Assembly: GCA_934047225.1 (NCBI GenBank)
Contig: OW203988.1
Coordinates: 1,922,001 to 1,986,000 of the forward strand
DNA length: 64,000 nt
Reading direction: 5' to 3'
Origin: Ypsolopha sequella
Lineage: Eukaryota > Arthropoda > Insecta > Lepidoptera > Ypsolophidae
Position numbers and translations under genes: made by a program. Shown in pieces: positions 10,701-21,100 of the stretch. Each line of letters begins with the position of its first letter. Position 1 is the stretch's first letter. The notes below the pieces were generated by a model. That model was not told the origin of the DNA. It was given only the letters and a program-made list of their open reading frames with translations, and did not search any database.

Positions 10701-11518
10701 AATGACCCCTACGACATCCCGAACCTTGATGCTCAGAGGCACTCGGGGAAGCCGAGGCCTCAGTTCCATAGGCACTTGGCGATACTCTACAATCGTCTCT
10801 TCTAATATGCTCCTCATTTGCTCTAAATCCTGGGAGACCGTTTCTGCAATGTTTTCTTCTGCGACATTTTGTGGATTAAGTTCTGTCTCTTCATTGCCAT
10901 TTGGTTGGGTAGAGACATCTTCCACATGTGGTGCATTATCCATTACAGGAACAGTCTCGCGTTTCAGTTGTTCGAGTTCGGCAGCGTTAAATACGTTAGA
11001 GCGCTGTATATACCGAACTCTGTCCGCTAGGTTTTGTTCCGTGACAGTTATCGAGGGCTCCAGCAACAGAAATTCGCGGAACATTACTGCTCGATATCCC
11101 GTTGCACCGGTATTGCCCCCCGTTGCTCTGAAGTACGCGCGCATGGCATTGGCGTTCATTTCGCTAGACCATCTCATGCGCCGTACTCTCTCACCAGCGG
11201 CGAGTGCCGAATGCTGGGTCTGTGAAGACCCTGCCGACACCAAGCCAACTGGTGGTGATGGTGGATTGGCGGACTGGTCAGGTGGTTGGACCAGTCTGCG
11301 GTTTGTGCTGGCGGCTCGCATGCTGCTACGTCCAGCGCCAGCCCCAGACGCGCCCTGGCGATCACCCCCAGGTAGCGGCCCTATACGCATTCTAGAATTC
11401 CGTACCATCATGATGAGAGATTGCCATTGCCCTGTTAGCCGTGTAAGTTTTGTACACGTTGTCCGCCTCTTACGTGGCCTGCTGTTCGGCTCGGACGTAG
11501 GGTTGGACTTTAAGAGGC
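7751..11518 (-). mobile_element. Dong/R4-clade non-LTR retrotransposon, apparently full length
   Basis: One long minus-strand ORF (7845-11411) is flanked by a short 5' UTR (11412-11518) and a 3' UTR of about 94 bp (7751-7844). Both ends abut TTA/TAA microsatellite sequence (about 7738-7750 and 11519-11536). A single ORF with a central RT and a C-terminal restriction-like endonuclease defines the R2/R4 superfamily. TAA-repeat insertion is the known preference of Dong elements in the R4 clade. There is no long poly(A) tail, as usual for this group. The ORF is uninterrupted, so the copy may be young and possibly active. Confidence 0.85.
7845..11411 (-). CDS. Dong/R4-type ORF: reverse transcriptase with C-terminal restriction-like endonuclease
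   Basis: An intact 1188-aa protein. The N-terminal 80 or so residues are Pro/Gly/Ser-rich and are followed by a conserved block with RRMRWSSEMNANAMRAYF, probably DNA-binding. The RT spans roughly residues 440-720: SPGPDGLQHYWLKGFW near 457, YRPITCL, AWIDYKKAFDSVPHSW, FQGDCLSPLWFCL, and the catalytic LLYMDDLKLFG near 692. Around residues 989-1006 is a zinc motif spaced C-x2-C-x8-H-x4-C. After it comes the restriction-like endonuclease with NKPDIVLMD and VFLVDITIP (about 1070-1095), then a conserved RRKYLDL segment. The enzyme nicks its target and primes cDNA synthesis there. The start is the first in-frame ATG. No stops or frameshifts are seen. Confidence 0.9.
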   Translation of the reverse strand: MMVRNSRMRIGPLPGGDRQGASGAGAGRSSMRAASTNRRLVQPPDQSANPPSPPVGLVSAGSSQTQHSALAAGERVRRMRWSSEMNANAMRAYFRATGGNTGATGYRAVMFREFLLLEPSITVTEQNLADRVRYIQRSNVFNAAELEQLKRETVPVMDNAPHVEDVSTQPNGNEETELNPQNVAEENIAETVSQDLEQMRSILEETIVEYRQVPMELRPRLPRVPLSIKVRDVVGVINQMLPPFLESSIDLWDTDTVLFSAAMAVCQIVGVRMPGTGSITPRSGQIPAWQGRINRRITRARILIGKLTSFRSGNTRPRVMRFVTEAFAGQHIDISHPDFNQNLTERIDYLKQKIAAWGKRLRRYSETVKRHQHNRLFESDQKKFYRTLERPEMRPIGARPEQADVVAFWRSLWSQPVTHQEGPWFEAVEGACASITPMNPVRISKEDVTAAVRKAPNWKSPGPDGLQHYWLKGFWRSHATLARQFQQALDDGTLPNFLTTGVTHLAPKSEDTADPSKYRPITCLCTLYKTFTSVLNSKISQHIVENHIISDAQNGCRGGSRGSKELLLIDAVAGKLVRRNRRNFSAAWIDYKKAFDSVPHSWLLRVLELYKVDNTVRHFLEACMGQWSTILSLAGEKMTDADDQIRIKRDIFQGDCLSPLWFCLSLNPLSQLLEKSAAGFQFRRGGMRISHLLYMDDLKLFGPTAQKLEELLKITDDFSNSIRMELGVEKCAVLHVERGHVVRSDGVDVGSNRLKSLSETETYRYLGMSQTIGVNEADMKQAVCGVFYNRLTKVLESFLSGGNKVRAYNAWVMPVLMYTFGVLRWTQTELDALDRKVRTILTLHRMHHPRSSVMRLYLPRKCGGRGLLNAKAMHNREICSLRDYFLSKTDDAIHKEVVACDKGLTPLSLASEEWRDPVVLSTAERKSVWRGKELHGRFHKALHEPHVDKKTSMHWLRFGDLFGETEGFVCAIQDQVIKTRNYRKYIIKDGTQDICRACAHPGESLRHVISGCSALANTEYLHRHNQVAKILHQELAHKYDLVNQKVPYYKYSPAPVLENGRAKLYWDRSVITDRTILTNKPDIVLMDRAQSRVFLVDITIPHDENLVKAETEKRRKYLDLAHEVTDMWGVASTEIIPIVLSANGLIPTSLETNLRRLGFRGSSLPARMQKAVLLDTARIVRRFLSLGL

Positions 11519-11536
11519 TTATTATTATTATTATTA
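11519..11536. repeat. TTA/TAA microsatellite flanking the Dong-like element
   Basis: Six TTA-type units directly adjoin the 5' end of the element. The opposite end abuts a shorter run of the same repeat at about 7738-7750. It is therefore the likely insertion target. Confidence 0.85.
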
Positions 11537-11539
11537 AAA

Positions 11540-12560
11540 ACTGGTGGGGATTTACTTAGAATCCAGCCACAAGTTTTGAGGAGTGGGGTAGCGGTGGAGT
11601 AAGGGGGCCACCCCCGGGTACCACTCCCCTACCATGAGATAAGTATATAGCTCTTTCCTTCGCACTTACCGTTTTGAACCAGTAACTTTTGCAAAAAGCG
11701 TATTTACATTTACGTCCGTTGCAACACATACACGACATACTATCCCATATACTTAATTTCGCTATTGTAGGGATCTTGGTTAGAGGAAAGGCTTGCTTTG
11801 AGAAAAATTATTGGTTTTCTTTGTACTATTTCTAGTATTTCGGTTCTAGACGCACTGCATTTGATGTCAATTAAAGAGAAAAGCATAAAGAATAAACTTC
11901 CAAACTTCCTGATTTCTGATGGTGACACTTGCATCAACGTAATTTAATTTTTTTTATTTCTTTGATAAAATAAGAATTAATTTATCATGAATGATTACTA
12001 ATAAGAAATAATAAACCACTGAACACGTAATAATATCAAATAAGAAATCAAATTATCCTTCCTAAATTCGCATATCAAGTCAATGTAAATGAGTCAATGT
12101 CTTTTCATATAAGAACTTCTCTGTCAAAGCACTTTTATTGTCAAGTTTTAAAAACTAAAATGCTATAATCTGCAGAATTCTTTCCTGAAGTCGATCACAG
12201 AAATGAGGTACAATTTTTAAATTGCGCCCCCTACGAGGTGCGAACAAATAAGTATCCGCTTCAAAAGAATATCAAAACTGGTTGAGTCGGGATAATGTTT
12301 ATAAATAAATCAGTAGAACTAGTACAAGTGGATTTCAATCAAGATGTTCTCCAAGTTCGACCGAGTGTCAACTATTACAATTTCAAATTACGTGTCTTAG
12401 AAAAGGGCCTAAAATATTGGCAAACTAACAACTTGGCAAAAAAGTTTTTGGAAAAAATAGGAGCGCTATACTACGTATGTACCCATACTATACACTACGA
12501 CCAACATACTTAAGTCTACCTGTCATCGCGTCAAACTCTTTTATGACGCTGCACTTCCGA
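11540..12560. other. Non-coding spacer
   Basis: 11540-11740 is moderately G+C-rich with a CCACCCCCGGGTACC stretch. The remainder is A+T-rich. Open frames of 60-72 codons occur but none resembles a known protein. I see no gene, RNA or clear repeat. Confidence 0.4.
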
Positions 12561-12561
12561 C

Positions 12562-13372
12562 TTCTTCTTGTTCTTCTTCAACCGCCTAAACAACGTAACT
12601 AACCAACTTTGTGACTGGTTCCGTATAAATGGTCTAGCTTTGAATCTAAAGAAAACGAACTTCATGTCATTGGACCTCTCAGATCGTAAGAGAGACCGGC
12701 TGATTGTTACCGTCAATAATACTCCTATATCTCAGGTAGATTCTCCACCATTTCTAGGGTTTCACGTTGACAGTGCATTGACATGGAACTCGCATATTGA
12801 CAGACTCTGCGGCAAACTAGCAGTAGCATGTTTTGTGCTCTGTCGCCTTTCATCATGTTCAGTCCACGCATGCTATTTTGCCTCTGTACAGTTTCTGCTA
12901 CAGTACGGCATCGATCTGCGGGGACGTGCGTGCTGCAGACTGGGGAGCGTGGGTACCGTCTCCAAAAGCGAGCTGTGCAAGCAATCTTACGCGTGCCGTG
13001 GGACGAACACGCCAAACTCCACTTTATAGCGCTTCAAATCCCTCCATGCCATATCTTCTTATTCTACAGGTAGCTCTGTACACGAGAGAAAACTTCGGCA
13101 AATATCTGAAACTCGGAGACTGCCACGACTGCACGAGGCACGGTTACAGACTTGCGAGTGTGAAGCACAGGTTGACAAAAAAGGGGAAAATGGAAATGTT
13201 AGTCTATAACAATCTTCCTGAAGATGTAAAAGCCGCCCCTTGTCCATCTATATTTAAAATTAAACCAAAGAACTGGGTGGTTGAGAAGTCATTTTACACA
13301 TTTAATGAATTTTTAAATGATTATGTTGCATACTTATCATACTGCAGCATGCATGACATATTATTTTATTGA
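12562..13372 (+). pseudogene. Non-LTR RT C-terminal relic, frameshifted
   Basis: The first part contains CDWFRINGLALNLKKTNFM and PPFLGFHVDSALTWNSHID, the thumb-side motifs that follow the catalytic Asp pair in Jockey/CR1-like RTs. The sequence then changes frame at least twice (around 12830-13020) before ending with GYRLASVKHRLTKKGKM and a long C-terminal tail to 13372. The RT core and everything upstream are absent. A dead 5' truncated copy. Confidence 0.65.
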
Positions 13373-13439
13373 CATCCACTTTATAAGTGATATTATTACT
13401 ATAATTTTTGATTCTACACAATATCGTGTAGCTTCCTAC

Positions 13440-13775
13440 TACTTATAAAAATCCCTAATACCGACTGTTATTATAAATGTGAAAGTGTGTTTGTTGGTTT
13501 GTCCTTCTTTCACGCAGCAACGGAGCAACGGATCTTCGTGATTTTTTGCATAGAGATAGTTTATAGGCCGGCTTAGAATAATAATAGGCCGGAAAATGAC
13601 ATACGTTACTTTTTATCCCGGATTATATACCCATGATTTCCGTGGGATATTTTTTTATTTTTGTTATATTTACGACTGAACGGATATTGATGAAATTTGT
13701 TATAAAGATTTCCTAGATCCTGGAATTACAAATAAAATACTTTTTGTCCGGAAAAAATTCACAGTTCCTGTAGGA
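13440..13775 (+). repeat. Abundant lepidopteran interspersed repeat
   Basis: Contains TTTGTTGGTTTGTCCTTC, then AGCAACGGAGCAACGGATC and, further on, ACTTTTTATCCCGG and CGTGGGATATTTT. I recognise this phrase order from a very common lepidopteran non-coding repeat, but I cannot assign its family name from sequence alone. No ORF. Confidence 0.55.
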
Positions 13776-13782
13776 TAGTAAT

Positions 13783-13940
13783 CTGTATATATAAAATGGT
13801 AAACTGACTGACTAGGTATAATATATCAACGCACAACCCAACCCACTGGACCTAGAGATCTGAAATTTTGCACCTTAGTGTAGGCATCCACTTTAAGCTT
13901 TCAGTACTTGGTGGGTGCCCGGAGGATCCTCCAAAACAGT
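13783..13940 (+). repeat. Second common lepidopteran interspersed repeat
   Basis: Contains GTAAACTGACTGACTAGG, then TATCAACGCACAACCCAACC and a GATCTGAAATTTTGCACC block. From memory this is a frequent non-coding interspersed repeat in moths. It is separated from the preceding repeat by only a few bases. No coding capacity. Confidence 0.5.
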
Positions 13941-14238
13941 GCTTATAAACTAAAATTAAAATATTCATCAATTCTACCTACCTACCGAAGAATATTGACT
14001 GTAAGGTAGACAAAGATATTAAAAAACACCTGAGCATCAATTTACAAAATACATATATAAATGGACGTATTTTATACACACGGAGAAAAAATATTTTTAC
14101 TATACTACCAGATCGTTTTGTAAAAAAAACCCAAGTTAACAAAAACAGAATTATGTAATATTTACTTGAATTATTGTCTACATTAGATTGTTTAAGTAAA
14201 TTGAACAATAAATAAGTAAAGTCAACAATAAATATAGA

Positions 14239-14262
14239 TTCAAATTCAAATTCAAATAGTTT
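14239..14262 (-). repeat. ATTCAA-type simple repeat, probable minus-strand retroposon tail
   Basis: About four ATTCAA units read as TTGAAT on the minus strand, a tail type found at 3' ends of some insect non-LTR elements. The flank towards 14560 may be the truncated element body, but no coding sequence is recognisable. Confidence 0.4.
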
Positions 14263-15454
14263 ATTTTGCAAAGCAGGTATAAATATATACACTTTTTACA
14301 CGTCAAATTTAATCTAATAAAAATATATATGTAATAAAATAATAAATATACATAAACTAAATTAAAGGTTAATTTAATTTATGTAGTAATATATATACGA
14401 TTAAAATGATAGGTAAAATATATATTATACAAGGTAAAATCGAATCAACCGCCCGAACCCATACCGGAGACCCGGCTAGAGACCAGGAACAAGGTTCAAT
14501 GATAAATCACCAACGTCACATATATAATATTTTCACATATAATGTTTTCTATTTAAATGAACTATATTCAGGTTAACGGAACCAGGATTTTTTCTCGGTG
14601 TATTCACTAATAAACCACTCAAGACTTACGTCTAAAATATGTCTTAAATTTAGAAGGGAGAAAAATTTTAGAATGGTAACGAAATAAGAAATTATTCTAC
14701 TATTATTATACTACATTTCATTTAATTTATATTTAATTTAATTACATTTAATTCAAACAAAACTAAATTTTTAGTTTAATACAACAAATAGAACTAATAC
14801 CTTAAGCGTGAGATACGGTAAATAACGGAATTTGAAAATTCTCGTAAAATCAAAAGAAGTAAAATTAAGTTCAATGCAACATAGTAAAAACAGCTAACAA
14901 CATTTCCTTCTACTTAAATCTAAATATTATTAAAACCGATCTTATGAAACATGTTTGAGTTTTGTATAATTATGATTTTTTATTCGTCAAAGGAGAAAAA
15001 AAGTGTGTTTGAAGACCTCATTTCAATTGGTTATTTCTATCGAGTGAACGTTTTTCGATCGCGTTTCTGTTTTATCAGGAATCTAGACAAAATGTTCCAA
15101 AAATCCACTCAGCTGCTGGAACGTCGGCCGCTGACAAAACAAAATGAATTCCTGCCGTACGTATTTAGAGTGTTCTTGGACATAATTAACTGTTGTTATA
15201 CATTTTTGTTGCTTATTTTTGTAATTAGGAAGAAAAGAGAAACCAGCTACGATCTACGTAGACCGCTCAAACATTAGTTTGAATGTGTTTTGTCCAATCG
15301 AAAGATTTTGTTCGAAGTCACGAAGTGTTTACGTTAATAATATTGTGTTTTTTTCATTTTTTTTACAATACTTAGCACAAAAATTCAACCCAGTGTTATG
15401 TTTTAGTATTATTTTTAGTGTTTTGGTGTTTTTACGGAGAAAAAAAAAGATTTT
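14263..15454. other. A+T-rich non-coding spacer
   Basis: Very A+T-rich, with no convincing gene. The 108-codon frame at 14951-15277 has no recognisable domain. 15014-15085 shares a diverged block with 7133-7204 (both contain GACCTCATTTCAAT and TCGCGTTTCTGTTTTA). Confidence 0.45.
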
Positions 15455-15663
15455 CATTGTCAAATGTAGTAATGTGTCATGTCAAATGTAGTAGTAAAGT
15501 ATCATGTCAAAATGTAGTAGTAAAGTATCGTGTTAAATGTAGTATTTATGTAGTAATGTGTCATGTTAAATGTAGAAGAAATGTACTAGTAAAATATCAT
15601 GTCAAATGTAGTATTTATGTAGTAATGTGTCATGTTAAATGTAGAAGTAATGAACTAGTAAAA
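15455..15663 (+). repeat. Small tandem array, left part (ATGTAGTA / TCATGTCAAATG words)
   Basis: Imperfect units built from ATGTAGTA and ATCATGTCAAATGTAG, with a larger period of about 66 bp visible between 15540 and 15630. The apparent 90-codon ORF through it is produced by the repeat. The array resumes immediately after the mariner at 16973, so the transposon landed inside it. Confidence 0.75.
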
Positions 15664-15665
15664 TA

Positions 15666-16972
15666 CGAGGGGCATGCCAAAAGAAATTAGATACTCAAAA
15701 ATTATAAAATTTATTCTTTATTACAAGTATCGATCTTTTCGAAGTATTCACCCTGAGCACGTATACACTTTTCTATACGTCTGAACTAATTGGAAAATAC
15801 CAAGGACCACTCTTCTTTAGACACCTCAGAAATCTCGAAAATATAGGCAGCCAGTGCATCTTCTTTGCTTTCCTAACCTCTTCCCCTGTATTTTTTCTTT
15901 GATTTTTGGAAACAGGTAAAATCACAACGTGCTAGGTCAGGGGAATATGGTGAGTGAGGGAGGATTGACGCATTTTTTGAGTCGAAAAAGTCAAGTGTTT
16001 TGGCAGACGTGTGCGACGCCGCATTGTCGTGGTGCCTGAGAAGGCGTCGGATTCCTGACTTCGGTCGCTTGTCACACCAAGCTGATATTACTGTTGGAGC
16101 ACAAACTGTCACATACCATTCAGAGTTCATCGTTCTTTGATTCTCTAGCACTACAGTAGCAATATAATCCGTTTTGCTGAAAAACGAGGCGACCATTTGT
16201 TTCTGTGTGCTTCGTGCACGGCGACATTTCGTTGGAGTTGGCTCATCTTCAAAGCACCATACAGTCGAATGTCACTTTGTTTCGGGATCATAGTTATAAA
16301 GCCATGTTTCATCACCAGTCAGCATATCATACACATTTTTTTTCTCGCCACCGTCGAATTTATCTATCATGAATAGGCACCAATCCAACCGACGGTCTTC
16401 TGCTCATCGGTAAGTTTGTGCGGCACCCATCTCAAACAACATTTACGGAGAGAAAGGTGGTCGTGAATTATGGTTTGCATTGCTGCTGATCCAATTCCCT
16501 GTTCTCGCTCCAGCTCTACATACATAATTCGTTGGTTTTCGCGAATAAGTTTTTCGACTGCACGAACGTTTTCTTCTGTGACCGCGGTTGGCAGCCGACC
16601 TGTCTTCGCTTCATCTTTGAGACATCCCCGTCCTCTTTTAAATTCAGCAAACCAATTAAATACTGTTGTTCGTGAGCAACCAGACTCACCAAAAGTAGTA
16701 GCCAAAAGTTCAAAACATTCTTGAGGCTTAAAACTTTTTTATAGTCATAATAAATCATAGCGCGACAATCACTTCGACTGAGCTCCATTGCTGCAAGCGA
16801 ATTCCCGCCAGATTCTCGGAAAAATGATGCTCATTGAAATAAAAAAAAAAGAAATGATGTGCGTTCCATTTTCAGATATACCAACAAACAACCAGCCTAT
16901 AAGATGATGTATAACTTGCCAGTGTCAATCAAAGGAGTAAATAGTATCTAACTTCTTTTGGCATGCCCCTCG
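15666..16972 (-). mobile_element. Mariner-family DNA transposon, inactivated
   Basis: Terminal inverted repeats of about 30 bp begin CGAGGGGCATGCCAAAAGAA at both ends and are flanked by the TA duplication (15664-15665 and 16973-16974). The length is 1307 bp, typical of mariner. The single minus-strand transposase gene is broken. Removing the element and one TA recreates a continuous repeat unit of the surrounding array, which supports the boundaries. Confidence 0.9.
15873..16788 (-). pseudogene. Mariner transposase, D34D type, with frameshifts and stops
   Basis: The reading starts MELSRSDCRAMIYYDYKK (16788), changes frame near 16714, and continues through helix-turn-helix-like sequence with CSRTTVFNWFAEFKRGRG and TEENVRAVEKLI to about 16367. 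The first catalytic Asp lies in TGDETWLYNYDPETK (about 16270-16325) in a region with stops. The C-terminal part (16196-15873) shows HHDNAASHTS and PYSPDLARCDF. The two catalytic Asp there are separated by 34 residues, the mariner D34D signature. All three catalytic Asp codons survive, but the frame does not. In life the enzyme would cut and paste the element. Confidence 0.85.
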
Positions 16973-17090
16973 TATCATGTCAAATGTAGTATTTATGTAG
17001 TAATGTGTCATGTTAAATGTAGTAGTAATGTAGTAGTAAAGTATCATGTCAAATGTAGTGTCTTATCAAATGTTGTAGTAATGTATTAAA
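16973..17090 (+). repeat. Small tandem array, right part
   Basis: Continuation of the units at 15455-15663 (ATCATGTCAAATGTAG and TTTATGTAGTAATG words), displaced by the mariner. It decays into unique A+T-rich sequence near 17090. Confidence 0.7.
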
Positions 17091-17503
17091 TTGTATAAAT
17101 TGTTTTTCTGATCCAGGCAACGTTTCCAAATCCTCAATATATACATATCTAAATGGTAGAATGAAATAGTTTTCCCATTATTATTGTGTGCCACTATCTC
17201 CCAAGTAAACATCGCAAGTCAATAATGAAATGGGTAAAGGTTGCAAATAATGGAGTGCTGCTCAGACGAAATTACTATTTTTGGACTGCCTTACTTCCTA
17301 CTTGCGGATTATTTGATGAGATTCTCTGAACTCATTTTGAAGTAGGTACATGAATTTAATTAATTATTTACTTCTCTATAAATTCCTGCAAATCAAATTA
17401 AATCATTTTACTTTGTAATATAGATACATAACATACATGTATTACACATTCAATATAATGTAAAAATAAAACATTACCAAATAATCTATATCTAAGTCTT
17501 ATA
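17091..17503. other. A+T-rich spacer
   Basis: I see no gene or repeat other than scattered A+T-rich runs. Confidence 0.4.
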
Positions 17504-17752
17504 CAACGTGTAACATTTATAACAGCTTATTCAGTCAATGGTATAGAACAACTTTTATTACGGAACAAAAACTGTACGTCGAAAAAAAAAAACAACTTTT
17601 TCATAGAAAAATACAATGCAACTCGGCTGAAATGGATGGAAGGGCAAATTTTTTTTTTTGAGATTTCAGTGTTGGCTCCATAGTAAAAGTTGTTCTATAC
17701 CATTGACTGAAAAAGCTCTTCAAATATGGTTACACCTTTCTGTTACACGTTG
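17504..17752. mobile_element. Foldback MITE, copy 1
   Basis: The ends are inverted: CAACGTGTAAC on the left and GTTACACGTTG on the right, with TA/TATA flanks. Further in, AGTCAATGGTATAGAACAAC on the left mirrors GTTGTTCTATACCATTGACT on the right. The left arm lacks about 25 bp present in the right arm. The centre is A/T-homopolymer-rich and non-coding. A second copy in opposite orientation lies at 52456-52717. Confidence 0.75.
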
Positions 17753-18134
17753 TATATGTAGTAATATAAACTTCGTCTCTGAAAAACTGAGGCCCTCTTT
17801 AAAAAGTTTATTGTAAAATCTTACAACATGTCCTACTAAAGAGGTATTTTTTTTAGCAAATCCGTCTTTTGGGGCTCAGCTGCTTATGTTGCAGATTTAA
17901 TTGAAAATTTTATATCAAATATGTTATAAGGAAGCAAAGAATTTAACGCTTTATGTAAAATTTATGCAATAAATGCCCAGATTGAAGTGAAAAAGTATCT
18001 ACTTGTGCTTTTTAAACATCTTGTATTTAATTCCAATTAGAAGATAATAGCTGAGAGGCGTATCTTGACTCTCAGCCCTCCCCCACTCCCTCCCATGCGG
18101 GTACGTCAATGATTTCGTCATGGACGCTATCATA
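17753..18134. other. Spacer before the satellite
   Basis: No gene seen. A pyrimidine-rich CCCTCCCCCACTCCCTCCC stretch lies at about 18077-18095. TGATTTCGT at 18110-18118 recurs just beyond the other end of the satellite at 35371. Confidence 0.4.
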
Positions 18135-21100
18135 GTGTAAATATCATACTATATACGCATCTGTTACCCGTTACCGTACGACACAGTATATGTAAATATC
18201 ATACTATATACGCATCTGTTACCCGTTACCGTACGACACAGTATATGTAAATATCATACTATATACGCATCTATTACCCGTTAACGTTCGGCACAGTATA
18301 TGTAAATATCATTCCATATACGCATCTATTACCCGTTAACGTTCGGCACAGTATATGTAAATATCATTCCATATGCGCATCTATTACCCGTTAACGTTCG
18401 GCACAGTATATGTAAATATCATACTATATACGCATCTATTACCCGTTAACGTTCGGCACAGTATATGTAAATATCATTCCATATACGCATCTATTACCCG
18501 TTAACGTTCGGCACAGTATATGTAAATATCATTCCATATACGCATCTATTACCCGTTAACGTTCGGCACAGTATATGTAAATATCATTCCATATGCGCAT
18601 CTATTACCCGTTAACGTTCGGCACAGTATATGTAAATATCATTCCATATGCGCATCTATTACCCGTTAACGTTCGGCACAGTATATGTAAATATCATTCC
18701 ATATACGCATCTATTACCCGTTAACGTTCGGCACAGTATATGTAAATATCATTCCATATGCGCATCTATTACCCGTTAACGTTCGGCACAGTATATGTAA
18801 ATATCATTCCATATACGCATCTGTTACCCGTTACCTTACGGCACAGTATATGTAAATATCATTCCATATACGCATCTGTTACCCGTTACCGTACGACACA
18901 GTATATGTAAATATCATACTATATACGCATCTATTACCCGTTAACGTTCGGCACAGTATATGTAAATATCATACTATATACGCATCTGTTACCTGTTAAC
19001 GTTCGGCACAGTATATGTAAATATCATACTATATACGCATCTGTTACCCGTTACCGTACGACACAGTATATGTAAATATCATACTATATACGCATCTGTT
19101 ACCCGTTACCGTACGACACAGTATATGTAAATATCATACTATATACGCATCTGTTACCCGTTACCGTACGACACAGTATATGTAAATATCATACTATATA
19201 CGCATCTATTACCCGTTAACGTTCGGCACAGTATATGTAAATATCATTCCATATGCGCATCTATTACCCGTTAACGTTCGGCACAGTATATGTAAATATC
19301 ATTCCATATACGCATCTGTTACCCGTTACCTTACGGCACAGTATATGTAAATATCATTCCATATACGCATCTGTTACCCGTTACCGTACGACACAGTATA
19401 TGTAAATATCATACTATATACGCATCTATTACCCGTTAACGTTCGGCACAGTATATGTAAATATCATACTATATACGCATCTGTTACCCGTTAACGTTCG
19501 GCACAGTATATGTAAATATCATACTATATACGCATCTATTACCCGTTAACGTTCGGCACAGTATATGTAAATATCATACTATATACGCATCTATTACCCG
19601 TTAACGTTCGGCACAGTATATGTAAATATCATACTATATACGCATCTATTACCCGTTAACGTTCGGCACAGTATATGTAAATATCATTCCATATGCGCAT
19701 CTGTTACCCGTTACCGTACGACACAGTATATGTAAATATCATACTATATACGCATCTATAACCCGTTAACGTTCGGCACAGTATATGTAAATATCATACT
19801 ATATACGCATCTGTTACCCGTTAACGTTCGGCACAGTATATGTAAATATCATACTATATACGCATCTGTTACCCGTTACCGTACGACACAGTATATGTAA
19901 ATATCATACTAAATACGCATCTATTACCCGTTAACGTTCGGCACAGTATATGTAAATATCATACTATATACGCATCTGTTACCCGTTACCGTACGACACA
20001 GTATATGTAAATATCATACTATATACGCATCTATTACCCGTTAACGTTCGGCACAGTATATGTAAATATCATACTATATACGCATCTGTTACCCGTTACC
20101 GTACGACACAGTATATGTAAATATCATACTATATACGCATCTATTACCCGTTAACGTTCGGCACAGTATATGTAAATATCATTCCATATACGCATCTGTT
20201 ACCCGTTACCGTACGACACAGTATATGTAAATATCATTCCATATACGCATCTGTTACCCGTTACCGTACGACACAGTATATTTAAATATCATACTATATA
20301 CGCATCTATTACCCGTTAACGTTCGGCACAGTATATGTAAATATCATACTATATACGCATCTGTTACCCGTTACCGTACGACACAGTATATGTAAATATC
20401 ATACTATATACGCATCTATTACCCGTTAACGTTCGGCACAGTATATGTAAATATCATTCCATATGCGCATCTGTTACCCGTTACCGTACGACACAGTATA
20501 TGTAAATATCATACTATATACGCATCTATTACCCGTTAACGTTCGGCACAGTATATGTAAATATCATTCCATATACGCATCTGTTACCCGTTACCGTACG
20601 ACACAGTATATGTAAATATCATTTCATATGCGCATCTGTTACCCGTTACCGTACGACACAGTATATGTAAATATCATTCCATATACGCATCTGTTACCCG
20701 TTACCTTATGGCACAGTATATGTAAATATCATTCCATATACGCATCTGTTACCCGTTACCGTACGACACAGTATATGTAAATATCATTCCATATGCGCAT
20801 CTGTTACCCGTTACCGTACGGCACAGTATATGTAAATATCATTCCATATACGCATCTGTTACCCGTTACCGTACGACACAGTATATGTAAATATCATTCC
20901 ATATACGCATCTGTTACCCGTTACCTTATGGCACAGTATATGTAAATATCATTCCATATACGCATCTGTTACCCGTTACCGTACGACACAGTATATGTAA
21001 ATATCATTCCATATACGCATCTGTTACCCGTTACCGTACGACACAGTATATGTAAATATCATTCCATATACGCATCTGTTACCCGTTACCGTACGGCACA

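Noticed and set aside
10702..11559. 285-codon plus-strand frame
   Set aside because: It lies antisense to the Dong-like ORF, has no recognisable domain and runs through the TTA microsatellite.
15418..15690. 90-codon frame with repeated Val-Lys-Cys-Ser
   Set aside because: Produced by the small tandem array and ends in the mariner terminus.
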